A DNA stretch of 64,000 nt from Methylobacterium sp. 77 (GCF_000372825.1 NZ_KB910516.1:4158011-4222010); one strand, 5' to 3'. Positions 8,713 to 18,195 are shown, numbered from the stretch's first letter. Translations and numbers: made by a program. Notes: generated by a model from the letters alone, not told the origin.

Positions 8713-11259
8713 ATGCAGTCCGTTCGCGTCCTCACCGCCCTCTCGTGCCTCACCGCCCTCGGCCTGATCCTGCCGGCGCCCGGCAGCCAGGCCCAGAGCT
8801 TCCTCGGATCGGGGCCGGCCGAGCGCTTCTCGGTTCCCCCCGTCGGCGACGCCCTGCGCCGGCCGGACGCCCAGCAGCCGGTGCCGGCCCGTCCCACGGC
8901 CCCTCCGGCCGAGGCCAGGCGCGACACACCCGTCGCCAGGATCGCTTCGGCGCGGCGCCTGCCGGCGACCACCGATGGGTTCCGCATGGAGGGCGAGGAG
9001 GCGAGCTTGAGCCTGCCCGTCTACCTGACGGAAGCGCAGACGCGCGGGCGCCAGCGCCTGCGCATCTCCTACCTCTCGGCCATTTCGGTGGCGCCGGAAG
9101 CCTCCGAGCTGATGGTGAGCGTCAACGGCACGGTGATCGGCCGCACCAGCATCCAGGCGCCCGGCGCGGTGAAGGTGGTGGAGTTCGAGATTCCCGAGGG
9201 TAACCTCAAGCTCGGCTACAACGCGGTCTCGCTGTCCGCGAGCCAGCGCCACCGCGTCGATTGCTCGCTGAACGCCACGTACGAACTCTGGACGCAGATC
9301 GATCCGTCGCGCTCGGGCCTCGTGGTCGCCCCGGTCGCCGCCGCCAATCTCGAACTCAAGGACCTTCCCGCCCTCGAGCCGGATGATAGCGGCGCCCTGC
9401 CGGTCCGGGTCGTCACGTCCGACAAGCCGAACCTTCCCCGGCTCGAGCGCATGATCCACGCCGTGGAGGCTCTGGGCCTGATCGGCCGCATCGCCCAGCC
9501 CGTGGTCGAGTTCGGCCCGCCGATGTCGGGCCGGGCCGGCCTCAACCTCATCGTCGGGACGGCGGCGGAATTGCGGGAGATGCCCGATCTCGAAGGGATC
9601 GGCCCCACCGGCGGCCCGAGGTTGCTGGTCCTGCCGCCGCGTGCGGACAAGGCACCGACCCTCGTCGTCAGCGGCACCAGCTACGGTGAGATCGAGGATG
9701 CCATCGCCGCCCTGGCGCGGGGTGGCGAGACCTATGGAACCGCGACCGGCCTGAAGGCGGCGGCCCTGGCGCGCGGCATCATCCTCGAGGGTGACGAAAC
9801 GGTCTCGCTCAAGAGCCTCGGCGTCTCGACGCGGGAATTTTCCGGGCGGCTGCTGCGCACCGATTTCGACGTCTATCTTCCGTCCGACTTCCTGCCCGCC
9901 GATTACGGCAAGGTCATGCTGAACCTGGCGGGCGCCTACGCGGCCGGCCTGACCTCGGAAGCCCGCATCCTCGTCGATCTCAACGGCAGCAACGCCGCCA
10001 GCGTGCCGCTGGCGCAGACGCGCGGCGAGGTCTTCGAGAACAACACCATCCCGCTGCCGCTCGCCCGCTGGCGTCCGGGCCTCAACCGGGTCGCGATCAT
10101 GGCCCAGGTCCCGGCTCCCGCCGACGAGACCTGCGGCCTCAACGCCACGGATTCGAAGCGGGAGCGCTTCCTGATCCTCGATCGCGCCAGCCTGTCGATC
10201 CCCACGCTCGCGCGCGCGGCCAGGATCCCCGATCTCGCCGCGACCACGAGCGGAGCCCTCGCCTTCGTGAAGGGCGAGCGCCGTCCGCGCCTGGTGCTGC
10301 CGAGCCTCGACAAGGACACCGTCGCCGCCGCCACGACCCTCGCCGCCCGGCTCGCGGTGGCCGCCGGTCGGATGATCGATTTCGAGCTCGCCGGCGACAT
10401 GCAGGGCGGTGCCTCCGGGCCGACCCTCGTCGTCGGCCCTGTGCGGTCGCTGTCACCCTCGACCCTGTCGGGGCTGGGACTCGACCCGGACCAGATCAGG
10501 ACGATCTGGCAGGCGCGGGCGGAAACCACGCGCGCGCCCGGTCAATCCGGCTCGGTGCCGGCGCCGACCCTGGACCGGCTTCGTCGCAATCTGCCGCAGC
10601 GCTGCAGCCTGCCCGAACTCACCATGCGCGCAGCCGTCCCGAGCCCCTCCGCCGCCGCTCCCGGAGAGACCCGGCGCGGCGCCGAGGCCAAGCTGTCGGA
10701 TGGCGATCTCGTGACCAAGTGGGACGAGACCCTGCGCGCCCGCCATCCCTTCGTGGAGGCGGCGGCCGGCACCGTCGAGCGAGCCGGGGCCGTGGTCTCC
10801 ACCCTCGTCGGCGATCCCCGCACCTGGTTCGACGCGGCCAAGCCCTCGTCCGCCACCATCGCGGTGCCCCCCGGCGCCAGCCTGCTCATGGCGCAGGGCT
10901 TTCCCACCAAGGCGGCGGCACAGGACGGGTTCGACGGATCGGTCACGGTGGTGACCGCCCCCAACGCCCTGCTTCTCAAGGCGTCGACGGCCTGCCTCGT
11001 CGATCCTGCGGTCTGGGCGCGGATCGACGGACGCTTCGCGTTCCTCGATGCCTCGGACGGCTCCCTCGAAACGGTGGCGCCCCGGCAGGTCGACTTCGTC
11101 GAGACGAAGACCCGCTCCTTGTCCAACATCCGCCTCGTCACCGCCGGCTGGCTCTCGATGAACCCGGCGATCTACGTGGCGCTGACCCTCGGCTTCGCCC
11201 TGCTCCTCGGCCTGACGACGTCGTCGCTCGTCCGCAATATCGGCCGGAGGAACGGATGA
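8713..11259 (+). CDS. bcsB: Cellulose synthase regulatory/periplasmic subunit BcsB
   Basis: The protein has 848 residues and starts with a signal peptide (about 1-28, ending near SQAQS). It has a large periplasmic region with two repeats of carbohydrate-binding and flavodoxin-like domains (for example LSLPVYLTEAQTRGRQRLRI and FDVYLPSDFLPADYGKVML), and a single C-terminal membrane helix (about 818-838, YVALTLGFALLLGL). This is the BcsB layout. BcsB docks on BcsA at the inner membrane, is needed for catalysis and guides the glucan through the periplasm. The frame stays open far upstream, but the ATG at 8713 has a perfect Shine-Dalgarno site and a signal peptide. The gene overlaps bcsZ by ATGA, which indicates translational coupling. 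Confidence 0.93.
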   Translation: MQSVRVLTALSCLTALGLILPAPGSQAQSFLGSGPAERFSVPPVGDALRRPDAQQPVPARPTAPPAEARRDTPVARIASARRLPATTDGFRMEGEEASLSLPVYLTEAQTRGRQRLRISYLSAISVAPEASELMVSVNGTVIGRTSIQAPGAVKVVEFEIPEGNLKLGYNAVSLSASQRHRVDCSLNATYELWTQIDPSRSGLVVAPVAAANLELKDLPALEPDDSGALPVRVVTSDKPNLPRLERMIHAVEALGLIGRIAQPVVEFGPPMSGRAGLNLIVGTAAELREMPDLEGIGPTGGPRLLVLPPRADKAPTLVVSGTSYGEIEDAIAALARGGETYGTATGLKAAALARGIILEGDETVSLKSLGVSTREFSGRLLRTDFDVYLPSDFLPADYGKVMLNLAGAYAAGLTSEARILVDLNGSNAASVPLAQTRGEVFENNTIPLPLARWRPGLNRVAIMAQVPAPADETCGLNATDSKRERFLILDRASLSIPTLARAARIPDLAATTSGALAFVKGERRPRLVLPSLDKDTVAAATTLAARLAVAAGRMIDFELAGDMQGGASGPTLVVGPVRSLSPSTLSGLGLDPDQIRTIWQARAETTRAPGQSGSVPAPTLDRLRRNLPQRCSLPELTMRAAVPSPSAAAPGETRRGAEAKLSDGDLVTKWDETLRARHPFVEAAAGTVERAGAVVSTLVGDPRTWFDAAKPSSATIAVPPGASLLMAQGFPTKAAAQDGFDGSVTVVTAPNALLLKASTACLVDPAVWARIDGRFAFLDASDGSLETVAPRQVDFVETKTRSLSNIRLVTAGWLSMNPAIYVALTLGFALLLGLTTSSLVRNIGRRNG

Positions 11260-12437
11260 CCCGCGGCCTACCTCCCTTCGTCGGCCTCTCTCTCGGCGTC
11301 GTGCTGGCCCTCGCGAGCGCCTGGATCGCTCCCGCGCGGGCACAGGACGGCACCTCGCCGGTTCCGCCCTCCACCGCGATCCCCGCCGCTCCCACCCCGA
11401 GAGGAGACGCCATGCCCGGAGCCTCCAAGGTCGCGGCCCTGGTCGATTCCCTCAAGAATCCCGAGGTCTGGCGCGCCTACCGGTCCCGCTTCGTCACCGA
11501 GCAGGGCCGCGTGGTGGACACCGCCAACGGCATGATCAGCCATAGCGAAGGGCAGGGCTACGGCATGCTCCTCGCCGTGGCGGCCAATGACCGGGCCACC
11601 TTCGAACGGCTGTGGGGATGGACCCGCGCCAACCTGATGGTCCGTTCCGACGCGCTGATGGCGTGGCGCTGGGAGCCCGCCAAACGGCCGGCTATCGCAG
11701 ACCTGAACAACGCCTCCGACGGGGATATCCTGGTCGCCTGGGCCCTCACCGAGGCGGCCGAGGCCTGGGACGAGGCCTCCTACCGGGTGGCCGCGCGGCG
11801 GATCGCCGTGGAGATCGCGCGCAAGGCCATCCTGTTCAAGGACAGGAACGGCGCCCTGCTGCTGCCGGCGGTCTCCGGTTTCTCCGCCGCCGAGCGGGCG
11901 GACGGACCGCTGATCAACCTGTCGTACTGGGTTTTCCCGGCCTTCGCCCGCCTGCCCGCCGTCGCCCCCGAATTCGATTGGGCGGCCCTGACCAATAGCG
12001 GCCTCAACCTCCTTCGCCGGTCCCGCTTCGGCCCGTCGAAACTGCCGACCGAATGGATCTCCCTGAAGGGCGACGAGCCGCGGCCGGCTGACGGATTCCC
12101 GCCGCTCTATTCCTACAATGCCATCCGCATCCCGCTCTATCTGGTCTGGGCGGGGATCGGGCGCCCGAGCGATTACGAGCCCTTCGTCGCCCTGTGGTCC
12201 GGCCCCGACCGCGAGCGGCTGCCCATCGTCGATACCGCCGATGGTCGGACGGTCGAGTCCCTGAGCGAGAGCGGCTACACCGCCCTGTCGGCCCTGCTTC
12301 TGTGCGACCGGCGCGGCACGCCGCTGCCGGACGGGTTCGGACGACCGCAGGCGGGGGAGAACTACTACCCGACCACGCTGCACCTCCTGGCGATGGTGGC
12401 GCTGCAGATGAGGAACCTGTCATGTCAGGCACGGTGA
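11256..12437 (+). CDS. bcsZ: Periplasmic endo-1,4-beta-glucanase BcsZ (GH8 cellulase)
   Basis: The protein has 393 residues. The start codon overlaps the bcsB stop (ATGA) and GGAGG lies at 11246-11250. A signal peptide (about 1-29, ending PARAQ) leads into a glycoside hydrolase family 8 domain. Visible family motifs are ISHSEGQGYGM, with the likely acid/base Glu98, and NNASDGDILVAWAL, which carries conserved Asp residues near 155-157. Length fits BcsZ. In cellulose operons this enzyme trims or edits nascent glucan in the periplasm and is needed for normal export. The 3' end overlaps the next gene by 16 bp. Confidence 0.93.
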   Translation: MTRGLPPFVGLSLGVVLALASAWIAPARAQDGTSPVPPSTAIPAAPTPRGDAMPGASKVAALVDSLKNPEVWRAYRSRFVTEQGRVVDTANGMISHSEGQGYGMLLAVAANDRATFERLWGWTRANLMVRSDALMAWRWEPAKRPAIADLNNASDGDILVAWALTEAAEAWDEASYRVAARRIAVEIARKAILFKDRNGALLLPAVSGFSAAERADGPLINLSYWVFPAFARLPAVAPEFDWAALTNSGLNLLRRSRFGPSKLPTEWISLKGDEPRPADGFPPLYSYNAIRIPLYLVWAGIGRPSDYEPFVALWSGPDRERLPIVDTADGRTVESLSESGYTALSALLLCDRRGTPLPDGFGRPQAGENYYPTTLHLLAMVALQMRNLSCQAR

Positions 12438-14479
12438 TCCGCGGATCGGGACGGCCGGTGACCGCGACGTCGACGGCGCAAGCAAAGTCACCGATGGGTC
12501 GCGCCAAGCGGCTCACGCTGCTTGGCGGCGTCTCCCTCGTCGGGCTCTATCTCGTCATCCCGGCCGCGGGGCAGGCCGAGAACCCGGACGAGACGGCCCG
12601 CGCGCCCGCGATCATCGCCGCGCCCGGCAGCTCCGCTGCCGCCGGCATGGTCGACGAGAGCGCCCTTCGATACTACGCGTCGCAGAAGCAGACGGTGCGG
12701 ATGAAGGCCGAGGCGGCCCGGCTGAAGCATCTCTATCCGGGCTGGACCGAGCCCACAGACCTCGACACGCTTCAGCCGAGTCCGCCCGAGGAGGCGCCGC
12801 TCTGGGACCTGTTCACCGCCGGGCGTTTCGACGACCTCGATGCGGCGATCGCGGCGCGGCGCGCGGCGGACCCGAACTGGCGCCCCTCCGACGAGTTGGC
12901 CCGCAAGCTCCTGCGCGCCAGCTTCCGCAGCCGCCTGAAGACCTTCGCCTCGGCGCGGAAGAACACGGAGGTGGTGGCCCTCTACCGGGCCGATCCCACC
13001 GCGCTCGATCCCAGCGACGTGGAGAGCTACTGGACGACGGCGGAAGCCCTGGCGGGCGAGGGCGGAGCCGCCGAAGCGTTCGGGCTCTACAAATCCGTGC
13101 TCGACACCAGCAACGATGCCGGCGCGCGCCTCGCCACGATCCAGAAGGCGATGGCGAACCTGCCGATGACCCTGGCGGAGAAGCTCATCGCCATGGGGCG
13201 TACCGATCCGGAGGGCGCCTCGGAGTTCCGTGGGATCGCCAACGACATCACCCGCGCCCGCATCGTCGCCGACCTTCACGGCGAGCCGGCGCAGGAGCCG
13301 AGCCCGGCGGAGATGGCCGCCTTTCAGGCCTATGCCCGCAGCTCCGGCGAACCGAGCCAGACCGGCCTGCTCGGCTGGTACAGCTACAATCACCGCCAGT
13401 TCCGGGCGGCCCTCGACTGGTTCAAGCTCGCCATCAGCCGCGGCGGCGACGCCATGATCGCCCACGGCCTCGCCCATACTCTGCGCGAACTCGGGATGCT
13501 GCGCGAGGCCGAGGAGGTGGCCTATGCCTGGCGCGACAAGTATGTCGGCAACAGCATCCTGTTCATCGACCTGATGGGCCGCAAGCTCACCCAGGCCAAT
13601 CCGAGTTTCATCGATCTCGACCGGATCAGCCGCTATGCCAAGGTGACCCTGGCCACGGCGTCGGGGGAGGGTGCCGAAGCGCTTGGCTGGTACGCCTACA
13701 ATTCGTGCCAGTTCGACGCCGCGCTGGAATGGTTTCAGCACGCCGCCGCCTGGCTTCCGGGCGAATCCGCCCTGACCGGCTACGCTCTGTCGCTGCAGCG
13801 CCTCAAGCGGACGCGCGACTACCTGACCATCGTCAACCGCTATGACGGGCTGTTCCCGAAGGTGGTGGATCTGCTGTTCCGCGAGGGACCGGCCGGACCG
13901 CCCCTCGCTTGCGCCGCCTCGGCGGACGCCGCCCCGCCCCAGGCCGCGCGTCCGGCACCCGGCGCTCCCGCCAATCCCGCCCCCTCCGCCCTCGCCCGGA
14001 ACGCTGCCGCTTATGGTCGGGTCCCCAAACCCGATCCGTCGGGCGATGCTCAGGTGAAGCCCCTGCCGATCCAGCGGAACGAGTTCCCCCTCGCGGTCCC
14101 GTCCGAGAACGCCCTGCGCTACGCCCCCCCGTCGCTCGCGAGGATCGCGTCCGATCGCCAGGACGGCGCCTTCCTGGCGGAACCGTCCGCCTCGAAACCG
14201 GTCCCCCTCGTGGCGCGCCGGGTCCCCGGAGCGGGGCCGATGCCCTACGAGCGCTACGGCTACAACCTGCTGCCGGGATACGACGGCTCCGAACGGCCGA
14301 CCGTCCAGTCGGAGCCGGGGGAGGGCACCCTCTGGCGAACGCAGCAGGCCGCCCGGAGCCGTGGCGTGCAGGAACGGGGGCCGTCCGAGACGGATCGCTT
14401 CACCTTGCCCGGTTCCCAGGCCGTCAATCGCGGCTACGATGGGCCCGACGCCGCGACGAGCCCGATGCAACGTCCATGA
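12422..14479 (+). CDS. bcsK: BcsK-like periplasmic TPR scaffold of a type III cellulose operon
   Basis: The protein has 685 residues from the ATG at 12422, which overlaps bcsZ. A hydrophobic export segment lies at about 31-51 (LTLLGGVSLVGLYLVIPAAG). The next ~500 residues are helical repeats of tetratricopeptide type; GLLGWYSYNHRQFRAALDWF and ALGWYAYNSCQFDAALEWF are two obvious repeat units. A Pro/Ala-rich C-terminal tail follows. No C-terminal porin barrel like that of BcsC is visible. Type III (Agrobacterium-like) cellulose operons are described as having a TPR protein, BcsK, that replaces the scaffold half of BcsC, and position after bcsZ fits. Residues 20-25 contain an alternative start (ATG at 12494). 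Naming rests on operon context plus TPR content. Confidence 0.75.
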   Translation: MSGTVIRGSGRPVTATSTAQAKSPMGRAKRLTLLGGVSLVGLYLVIPAAGQAENPDETARAPAIIAAPGSSAAAGMVDESALRYYASQKQTVRMKAEAARLKHLYPGWTEPTDLDTLQPSPPEEAPLWDLFTAGRFDDLDAAIAARRAADPNWRPSDELARKLLRASFRSRLKTFASARKNTEVVALYRADPTALDPSDVESYWTTAEALAGEGGAAEAFGLYKSVLDTSNDAGARLATIQKAMANLPMTLAEKLIAMGRTDPEGASEFRGIANDITRARIVADLHGEPAQEPSPAEMAAFQAYARSSGEPSQTGLLGWYSYNHRQFRAALDWFKLAISRGGDAMIAHGLAHTLRELGMLREAEEVAYAWRDKYVGNSILFIDLMGRKLTQANPSFIDLDRISRYAKVTLATASGEGAEALGWYAYNSCQFDAALEWFQHAAAWLPGESALTGYALSLQRLKRTRDYLTIVNRYDGLFPKVVDLLFREGPAGPPLACAASADAAPPQAARPAPGAPANPAPSALARNAAAYGRVPKPDPSGDAQVKPLPIQRNEFPLAVPSENALRYAPPSLARIASDRQDGAFLAEPSASKPVPLVARRVPGAGPMPYERYGYNLLPGYDGSERPTVQSEPGEGTLWRTQQAARSRGVQERGPSETDRFTLPGSQAVNRGYDGPDAATSPMQRP

Positions 14480-15447
14480 TCAACCTCAATCGGTCGATAC
14501 GCGCCCCGAAATCGGGCGTTTTCGTCGCCTTGATCCTGCTGTCGTCGACGCTCGCGGCCGGGGCGCAATCCGGCGAGGCCGCGATCGACATCCCCGAGGC
14601 GGGCCGCGGTACGAACGTGGCGCAGACCTCGTTTCGCGACGGCTACGCTCAGCGCATCACCTATGCCGGCGGCACGCGCAACTACGCGGAAATCAGCGTT
14701 CGCACAGGCACCGAGATGGGGGGGCGCTTCGGCTCGGCGCTCTCCTTGGCAAAGCCGACGCGATTGGGAATCGCCGCGGAACTCGCGACACGCTTCCCCG
14801 GCGAAGCTATGCGCGTCTCTACAATACCCAAACGGAACGCATACGGTCCCGTGGGCATCGCTCTCGGAAGCAACTGCCTCTACGCTTGGCAATGGATCGA
14901 CCTCGCTCCACGCCTTGGCGGGCGGACTGATCCAGGCAGCCTCTTCGGCGCGAGCACCGAGCGAGCGGCGTCACTTCGGGTCAGCTTATGCCGGACTGCG
15001 TCCGCGACGCTGGCCGACCTCGTGGCCGGGGTCGAGCGTATGCGGATCTCGGTCGGAGCCGGGGGTGGCGAAGGCCGCTCGCGTCAGTCGATTTCGCCAC
15101 CGGCGAGGGCACGGCGCGAGCGTCCATCCGCCCCTATCGCGAAGGAAGCGGCGAAACCGGCGCAGGCGCCCGGGGCCATGGAGAGGCCGAGCGCACGCGA
15201 CCGGCGCTCCCCGCCCGAGCCCGTGGCGGACCGGAGCGTCCCGACCCTACCGCCGCCGCCCGCCACAGGCATCACGGTGCCCCTGCCGGCCGGTCAGCCG
15301 GGGACGCCGCGCTACATCACCGATCCCATTCCCAATGCGGCGCCGGCAGCGCCCGTCGCTGTGCCCAAGCCTGCTCAGAGGAATCCCGAGACGGACGAAC
15401 GCCTGTCGCAGGACCTGCCTCTCAGGGCCTATCGACCGCCACCGTAA
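14476..15447 (+). CDS. bcsN: Cellulose biosynthesis protein BcsN
   Basis: The protein has 323 residues and is coupled to bcsK by an ATGA overlap. A signal peptide occupies about 1-30 (VFVALILLSSTLAAGAQ). The globular part (about 35-180) contains KRNAYGPVGIALG followed by NCLYAWQWID, the most recognisable pattern of BcsN proteins from rhizobia and Agrobacterium. The last ~120 residues are low-complexity Pro/Arg/Ala and probably disordered. BcsN is required for cellulose production in some rhizobia but has no known activity. It is the last gene of the bcs operon; only 49 bp separate it from the convergent DHH phosphoesterase gene. Confidence 0.72.
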   Translation: MINLNRSIRAPKSGVFVALILLSSTLAAGAQSGEAAIDIPEAGRGTNVAQTSFRDGYAQRITYAGGTRNYAEISVRTGTEMGGRFGSALSLAKPTRLGIAAELATRFPGEAMRVSTIPKRNAYGPVGIALGSNCLYAWQWIDLAPRLGGRTDPGSLFGASTERAASLRVSLCRTASATLADLVAGVERMRISVGAGGGEGRSRQSISPPARARRERPSAPIAKEAAKPAQAPGAMERPSARDRRSPPEPVADRSVPTLPPPPATGITVPLPAGQPGTPRYITDPIPNAAPAAPVAVPKPAQRNPETDERLSQDLPLRAYRPPP

Positions 15448-15496
15448 CGCATTGTCAACGTTACGGAATATCGTTATCTGCCATCCCGCCGGTCAC

Positions 15497-16858
15497 TCAC
15501 GCTTTCCAGGCCTTGAGCGCGGCGAAGGGGCTGGCCGCCGGATCGGGCTGCGGCGGGTTGAGCACCGGCTCGACCTGGGCCACGGCATCGGCCAGAGAGA
15601 AGGCCGAACCGGCACTCAGCTTGCCGCCGGCCGCGTCCTTGTGGCCGCCGCCACGGAATCGTCGCGCACCATCCAGGGCCGTCTCGTCGTTCGAACGGAA
15701 CGACAATGACCCCGTGCGCTGGACGTTGACGACACGGGTGGCCCTGCCGCTTTCCATGACGAGGTCGGACACCCGCTGGAACATGCCGGAATCGAGGCCG
15801 AAGGACAGGAACGTGCCATCCGAAAGACGATGGAACAGCGCATCCGACCGGGCCAGGGCACGGGCCATCCGCATACGGGTGGTCAATGCCGGATCGTCCT
15901 GAGGCTCGTCGGCCAGGAGCGCATCAACGAGGCGCCGCCGAGTTCCAGCGATCTCCGCCTCGACGCGGGCGGGCGAGGCTCCTTCACGCAACAGCGCCGA
16001 CACGGCCCGCAGCAACGCGCTGATGAAGCGGTCGTGCCAGGGATGGCCCACAGGTATCAGGGTCGCGACGTTGTCCCAGAAGATCTCGTCGAGGGCGAGG
16101 CCGCCCCGGAAGGTCGGGCGCTCCTTCTTCCACAGATCGAGGGCATCGACGGCCTCGACGAGGGCCTGGAGTTCGTCGGCCGTCTCGCCCTCGACTTCCC
16201 GTGAGGCGTAGAGGCTGCGGTGCTCGTAGGCGAGGCGGGTCGCGCAGCGGTCCTCGTCGATGAGCACGACGACATTTGGGTCGGGAAGCTCGACCCGCGT
16301 CAGGCCGGAAATCTCCGCCACTGGCACGAGGACGAGGCCCTGCTCGCGGAGCTGATCGAGTGACGAGGCATGGTGATCGAGCACGATCAGTCGATGCCGT
16401 ACCGCCTCGTCCCTGCGCTGGTTCATCGCCACGAAACGGGTGATGAAGGTCACGGCGACGGCCTCCAGGCCAAGATCCGTCATGATCAGGCATTCGGGTG
16501 CCTGAGCCCGGCTGAGCCGCTTCAACTCGGCATCGACCACCGGGCCGACATCCGCATAGCGCGGGATGTGGACGATCCGCGCCACGTCGAGGAAGGCCCC
16601 GACGATGGTCGACGCGCCGTAGCCGTCGAGGTCGTGGTGGGTCAGCTGGGTGACGGTCAAGGCAAGTCCTCGTGGCTCGGCAATTCGTCTCGCCTTATGG
16701 GCCAGTCGGACCGGATCGGCGACCCATCCCGCCCGGATCGCGTAATTTTCCGGCGTCCTCCCCCCGTGACGAGGGCGAAAATCCGCAGCCTTCAGGGCAA
16801 CCAACTGAGCCAGCGGATCGCATCGCTCGGGAGCGACTGGATCATCGGCATCGGACAT
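15497..16858 (-). CDS. DHH-family phosphoesterase
   Basis: The protein has 453 residues from the ATG at 16856-16858. It has the DHH motif set: THHDLDGYGA (metal-binding Asp residues), IMTDLGL, VLDHHAS, and the C-terminal DHHA1 substrate loop with FRGGGHKDAAGGKL. Such enzymes hydrolyse phosphodiesters in short oligonucleotides, cyclic dinucleotides or related molecules using manganese. The substrate of this one cannot be told from the sequence. The frame is open for another 80 codons upstream, but that part has an unlikely composition and the first conserved block starts well after 16858, so the internal start is chosen. It runs convergently with bcsN and divergently from nepR. Confidence 0.85.
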   Translation of the reverse strand: MSDADDPVAPERCDPLAQLVALKAADFRPRHGGRTPENYAIRAGWVADPVRLAHKARRIAEPRGLALTVTQLTHHDLDGYGASTIVGAFLDVARIVHIPRYADVGPVVDAELKRLSRAQAPECLIMTDLGLEAVAVTFITRFVAMNQRRDEAVRHRLIVLDHHASSLDQLREQGLVLVPVAEISGLTRVELPDPNVVVLIDEDRCATRLAYEHRSLYASREVEGETADELQALVEAVDALDLWKKERPTFRGGLALDEIFWDNVATLIPVGHPWHDRFISALLRAVSALLREGASPARVEAEIAGTRRRLVDALLADEPQDDPALTTRMRMARALARSDALFHRLSDGTFLSFGLDSGMFQRVSDLVMESGRATRVVNVQRTGSLSFRSNDETALDGARRFRGGGHKDAAGGKLSAGSAFSLADAVAQVEPVLNPPQPDPAASPFAALKAWKA

Positions 16859-17314
16859 CCCCTGCGGAAGGAGGGGCGGTGATCTGAGGAGATGCAGGTT
16901 CCGCAACGTACGGGCAGCCTTATGCGCCGCACGATGGGGCAATGTCGGGAATGAATCGGGCGTCCTGATTTCATATTCAAGCCCTGTTCCCGGGAACGGG
17001 ATCAGCCATCCGAAGCCTTCCAGAACGGCGCCAGAACCACCCGACTTTTCGCGCTGCCGCGCGGTTCGATCGGCAGTCGCTTCCGCTACGTCCGGCAAAG
17101 CCTCCGTTTTCGTTCAGCCGCTGTCCAGATTCGGAAGTGTAGCGTCCGTCAACGGTTCAGCTTGTTGTCGGAGTGCGTGTATCGATATTTGCGTGCAAGC
17201 CGTATTTGTTGGCGTGGCACTTCATTCGCTGGATTAAGGTTTCCTGAATACATCTTTCAGAACGCGTTAAATCGCTCGCCGCTAGCACCGACACCGACAT
17301 AACGGTGGAGAGCC
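16859..17314. other. Intergenic gap between DHH gene and nepR, 456 bp
   Basis: This gap should hold two divergent promoters. I looked for an EcfG-type promoter (GGAAC-N16/17-CGTT) before nepR and did not find a convincing one. The AT-rich stretch 17200-17275 (for example TTAAGGTTTCCTGAATAC) is the most promoter-like part. No gene or RNA is supported. Confidence 0.4.
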
Positions 17315-17620
17315 ATGACGAGCGATGCCAGCGATATCCACGGCCGTTTCGAACTGCCGAACGCGGAAAGCCGAGAATCCCACTCTCCTGATTCCGGTGA
17401 CGCGGGCTCTTGTTCCGAGGCCAGGGCAATCGCCGGTGTCTGCGCGGATCGCACCCGAGCCGGCATGGACCGAGCCGGCATGGACCGAGAGACCCGGCGT
17501 CGGATCGGACGAAACCTCCGCATCCTCTACGGCAACGTCCTGGATCTGCCGTTACCCGACCGGTTCGAGGCACTCCTCGCCGAATTATCGGACCAGCCTG
17601 CTGCGCGGGAGACCTCATGA
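17315..17620 (+). CDS. nepR: Anti-sigma factor NepR
   Basis: The protein has 101 residues. The conserved NepR core is at the C-terminal side: RRRIGRNLRILYGNVLDLPL followed by PDRFEALLAEL (about residues 61-90). This core binds the ECF sigma factor EcfG or, under stress, phosphorylated PhyR, in the alphaproteobacterial general stress response. The N-terminal 55 residues are variable and contain an exact 15-bp tandem duplication (RAGMDRAGMDR). GGAGA lies just before the ATG. The stop overlaps the ecfG start, the standard nepR-ecfG arrangement. No phyR gene is in this neighbourhood. Confidence 0.92.
   Translation: MTSDASDIHGRFELPNAESRESHSPDSGDAGSCSEARAIAGVCADRTRAGMDRAGMDRETRRRIGRNLRILYGNVLDLPLPDRFEALLAELSDQPAARETS
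17456..17485 (+). repeat. 15-bp tandem duplication inside nepR
   Basis: CGAGCCGGCATGGAC occurs twice in direct tandem (17456-17470 and 17471-17485). It keeps the frame and adds five residues to the variable N-terminal tail of NepR. It looks like a recent slippage event. Confidence 0.85.
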
Positions 17621-18195
17621 TGAATGCCGTCCTTCGTCCCATCGGAACGCCGTCGGGCGCCGATGCCGAGATGCGCGACCTCCTGCTCGGCGCGATCCCG
17701 GCCCTCAGGGCCTTCGCCTACTCGCTGACCTACGATCTCGATCGCAGCGATGACCTCGTTCAGGACACGCTGGTGAGGGCCTGGACCAAGGCGGACAGCT
17801 TTGCCCGCGGCACGAACCTGACGGCGTGGCTGTTCACCATCCTGCGGAACCTGTTCTATTCCGAACAGCGCAAGCGTAAGCGTGAGGTGGAGGATGCCGA
17901 TGGAGCCCTGGCCGGGCGGCTGACCAGTCTGCCAGAGCAGGAGATCCGCGTGGAGATGCGCGAGTTCCAGGCCGCCCTCGACCTCTTGCCCCTGAGCCAG
18001 CGCGAGGCTCTCGTCCTCGTCGGCGCGCAGAGTTTCACCTACGAGGAGGCCGCCGAGATCTGCGGCGTCGCTGTCGGCACCATGAAGAGCCGGGTGAGCC
18101 GCGCCCGTGGCCGGTTGATCGAGACGCTAGGCATGAACGGCACCGACGATATCGGGGCCGATGCCTTCACGCGAGCCGCGCTCGGCAGCGCCTGA
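17617..18195 (+). CDS. ecfG: General stress ECF sigma factor EcfG
   Basis: The protein has 192 residues. Region 2 lies at about 25-95 (AFAYSLTYDLDRSDDLVQDT, RAWTKADSF, NLTAWLFTILRNLF) and region 4 at about 120-175 (LSQREALVLVGAQSFTYEEA, CGVAVGTMKSRVSRARGRL). This is the ECF15/EcfG group of sigma factors, which direct RNA polymerase to general-stress promoters and are held by NepR. The ATG at 17617 overlaps the nepR stop, so the two are translationally coupled; a second ATG follows directly at 17620. Several Methylobacterium genomes carry more than one EcfG paralogue, so this could be one of several. Confidence 0.93.
   Translation: MMNAVLRPIGTPSGADAEMRDLLLGAIPALRAFAYSLTYDLDRSDDLVQDTLVRAWTKADSFARGTNLTAWLFTILRNLFYSEQRKRKREVEDADGALAGRLTSLPEQEIRVEMREFQAALDLLPLSQREALVLVGAQSFTYEEAAEICGVAVGTMKSRVSRARGRLIETLGMNGTDDIGADAFTRAALGSA

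Noticed and set aside
17100..17314. EcfG-type promoter before nepR
   Set aside because: No GGAAC at the right distance from a CGTT; the CGTT near 17263 has no matching upstream element.
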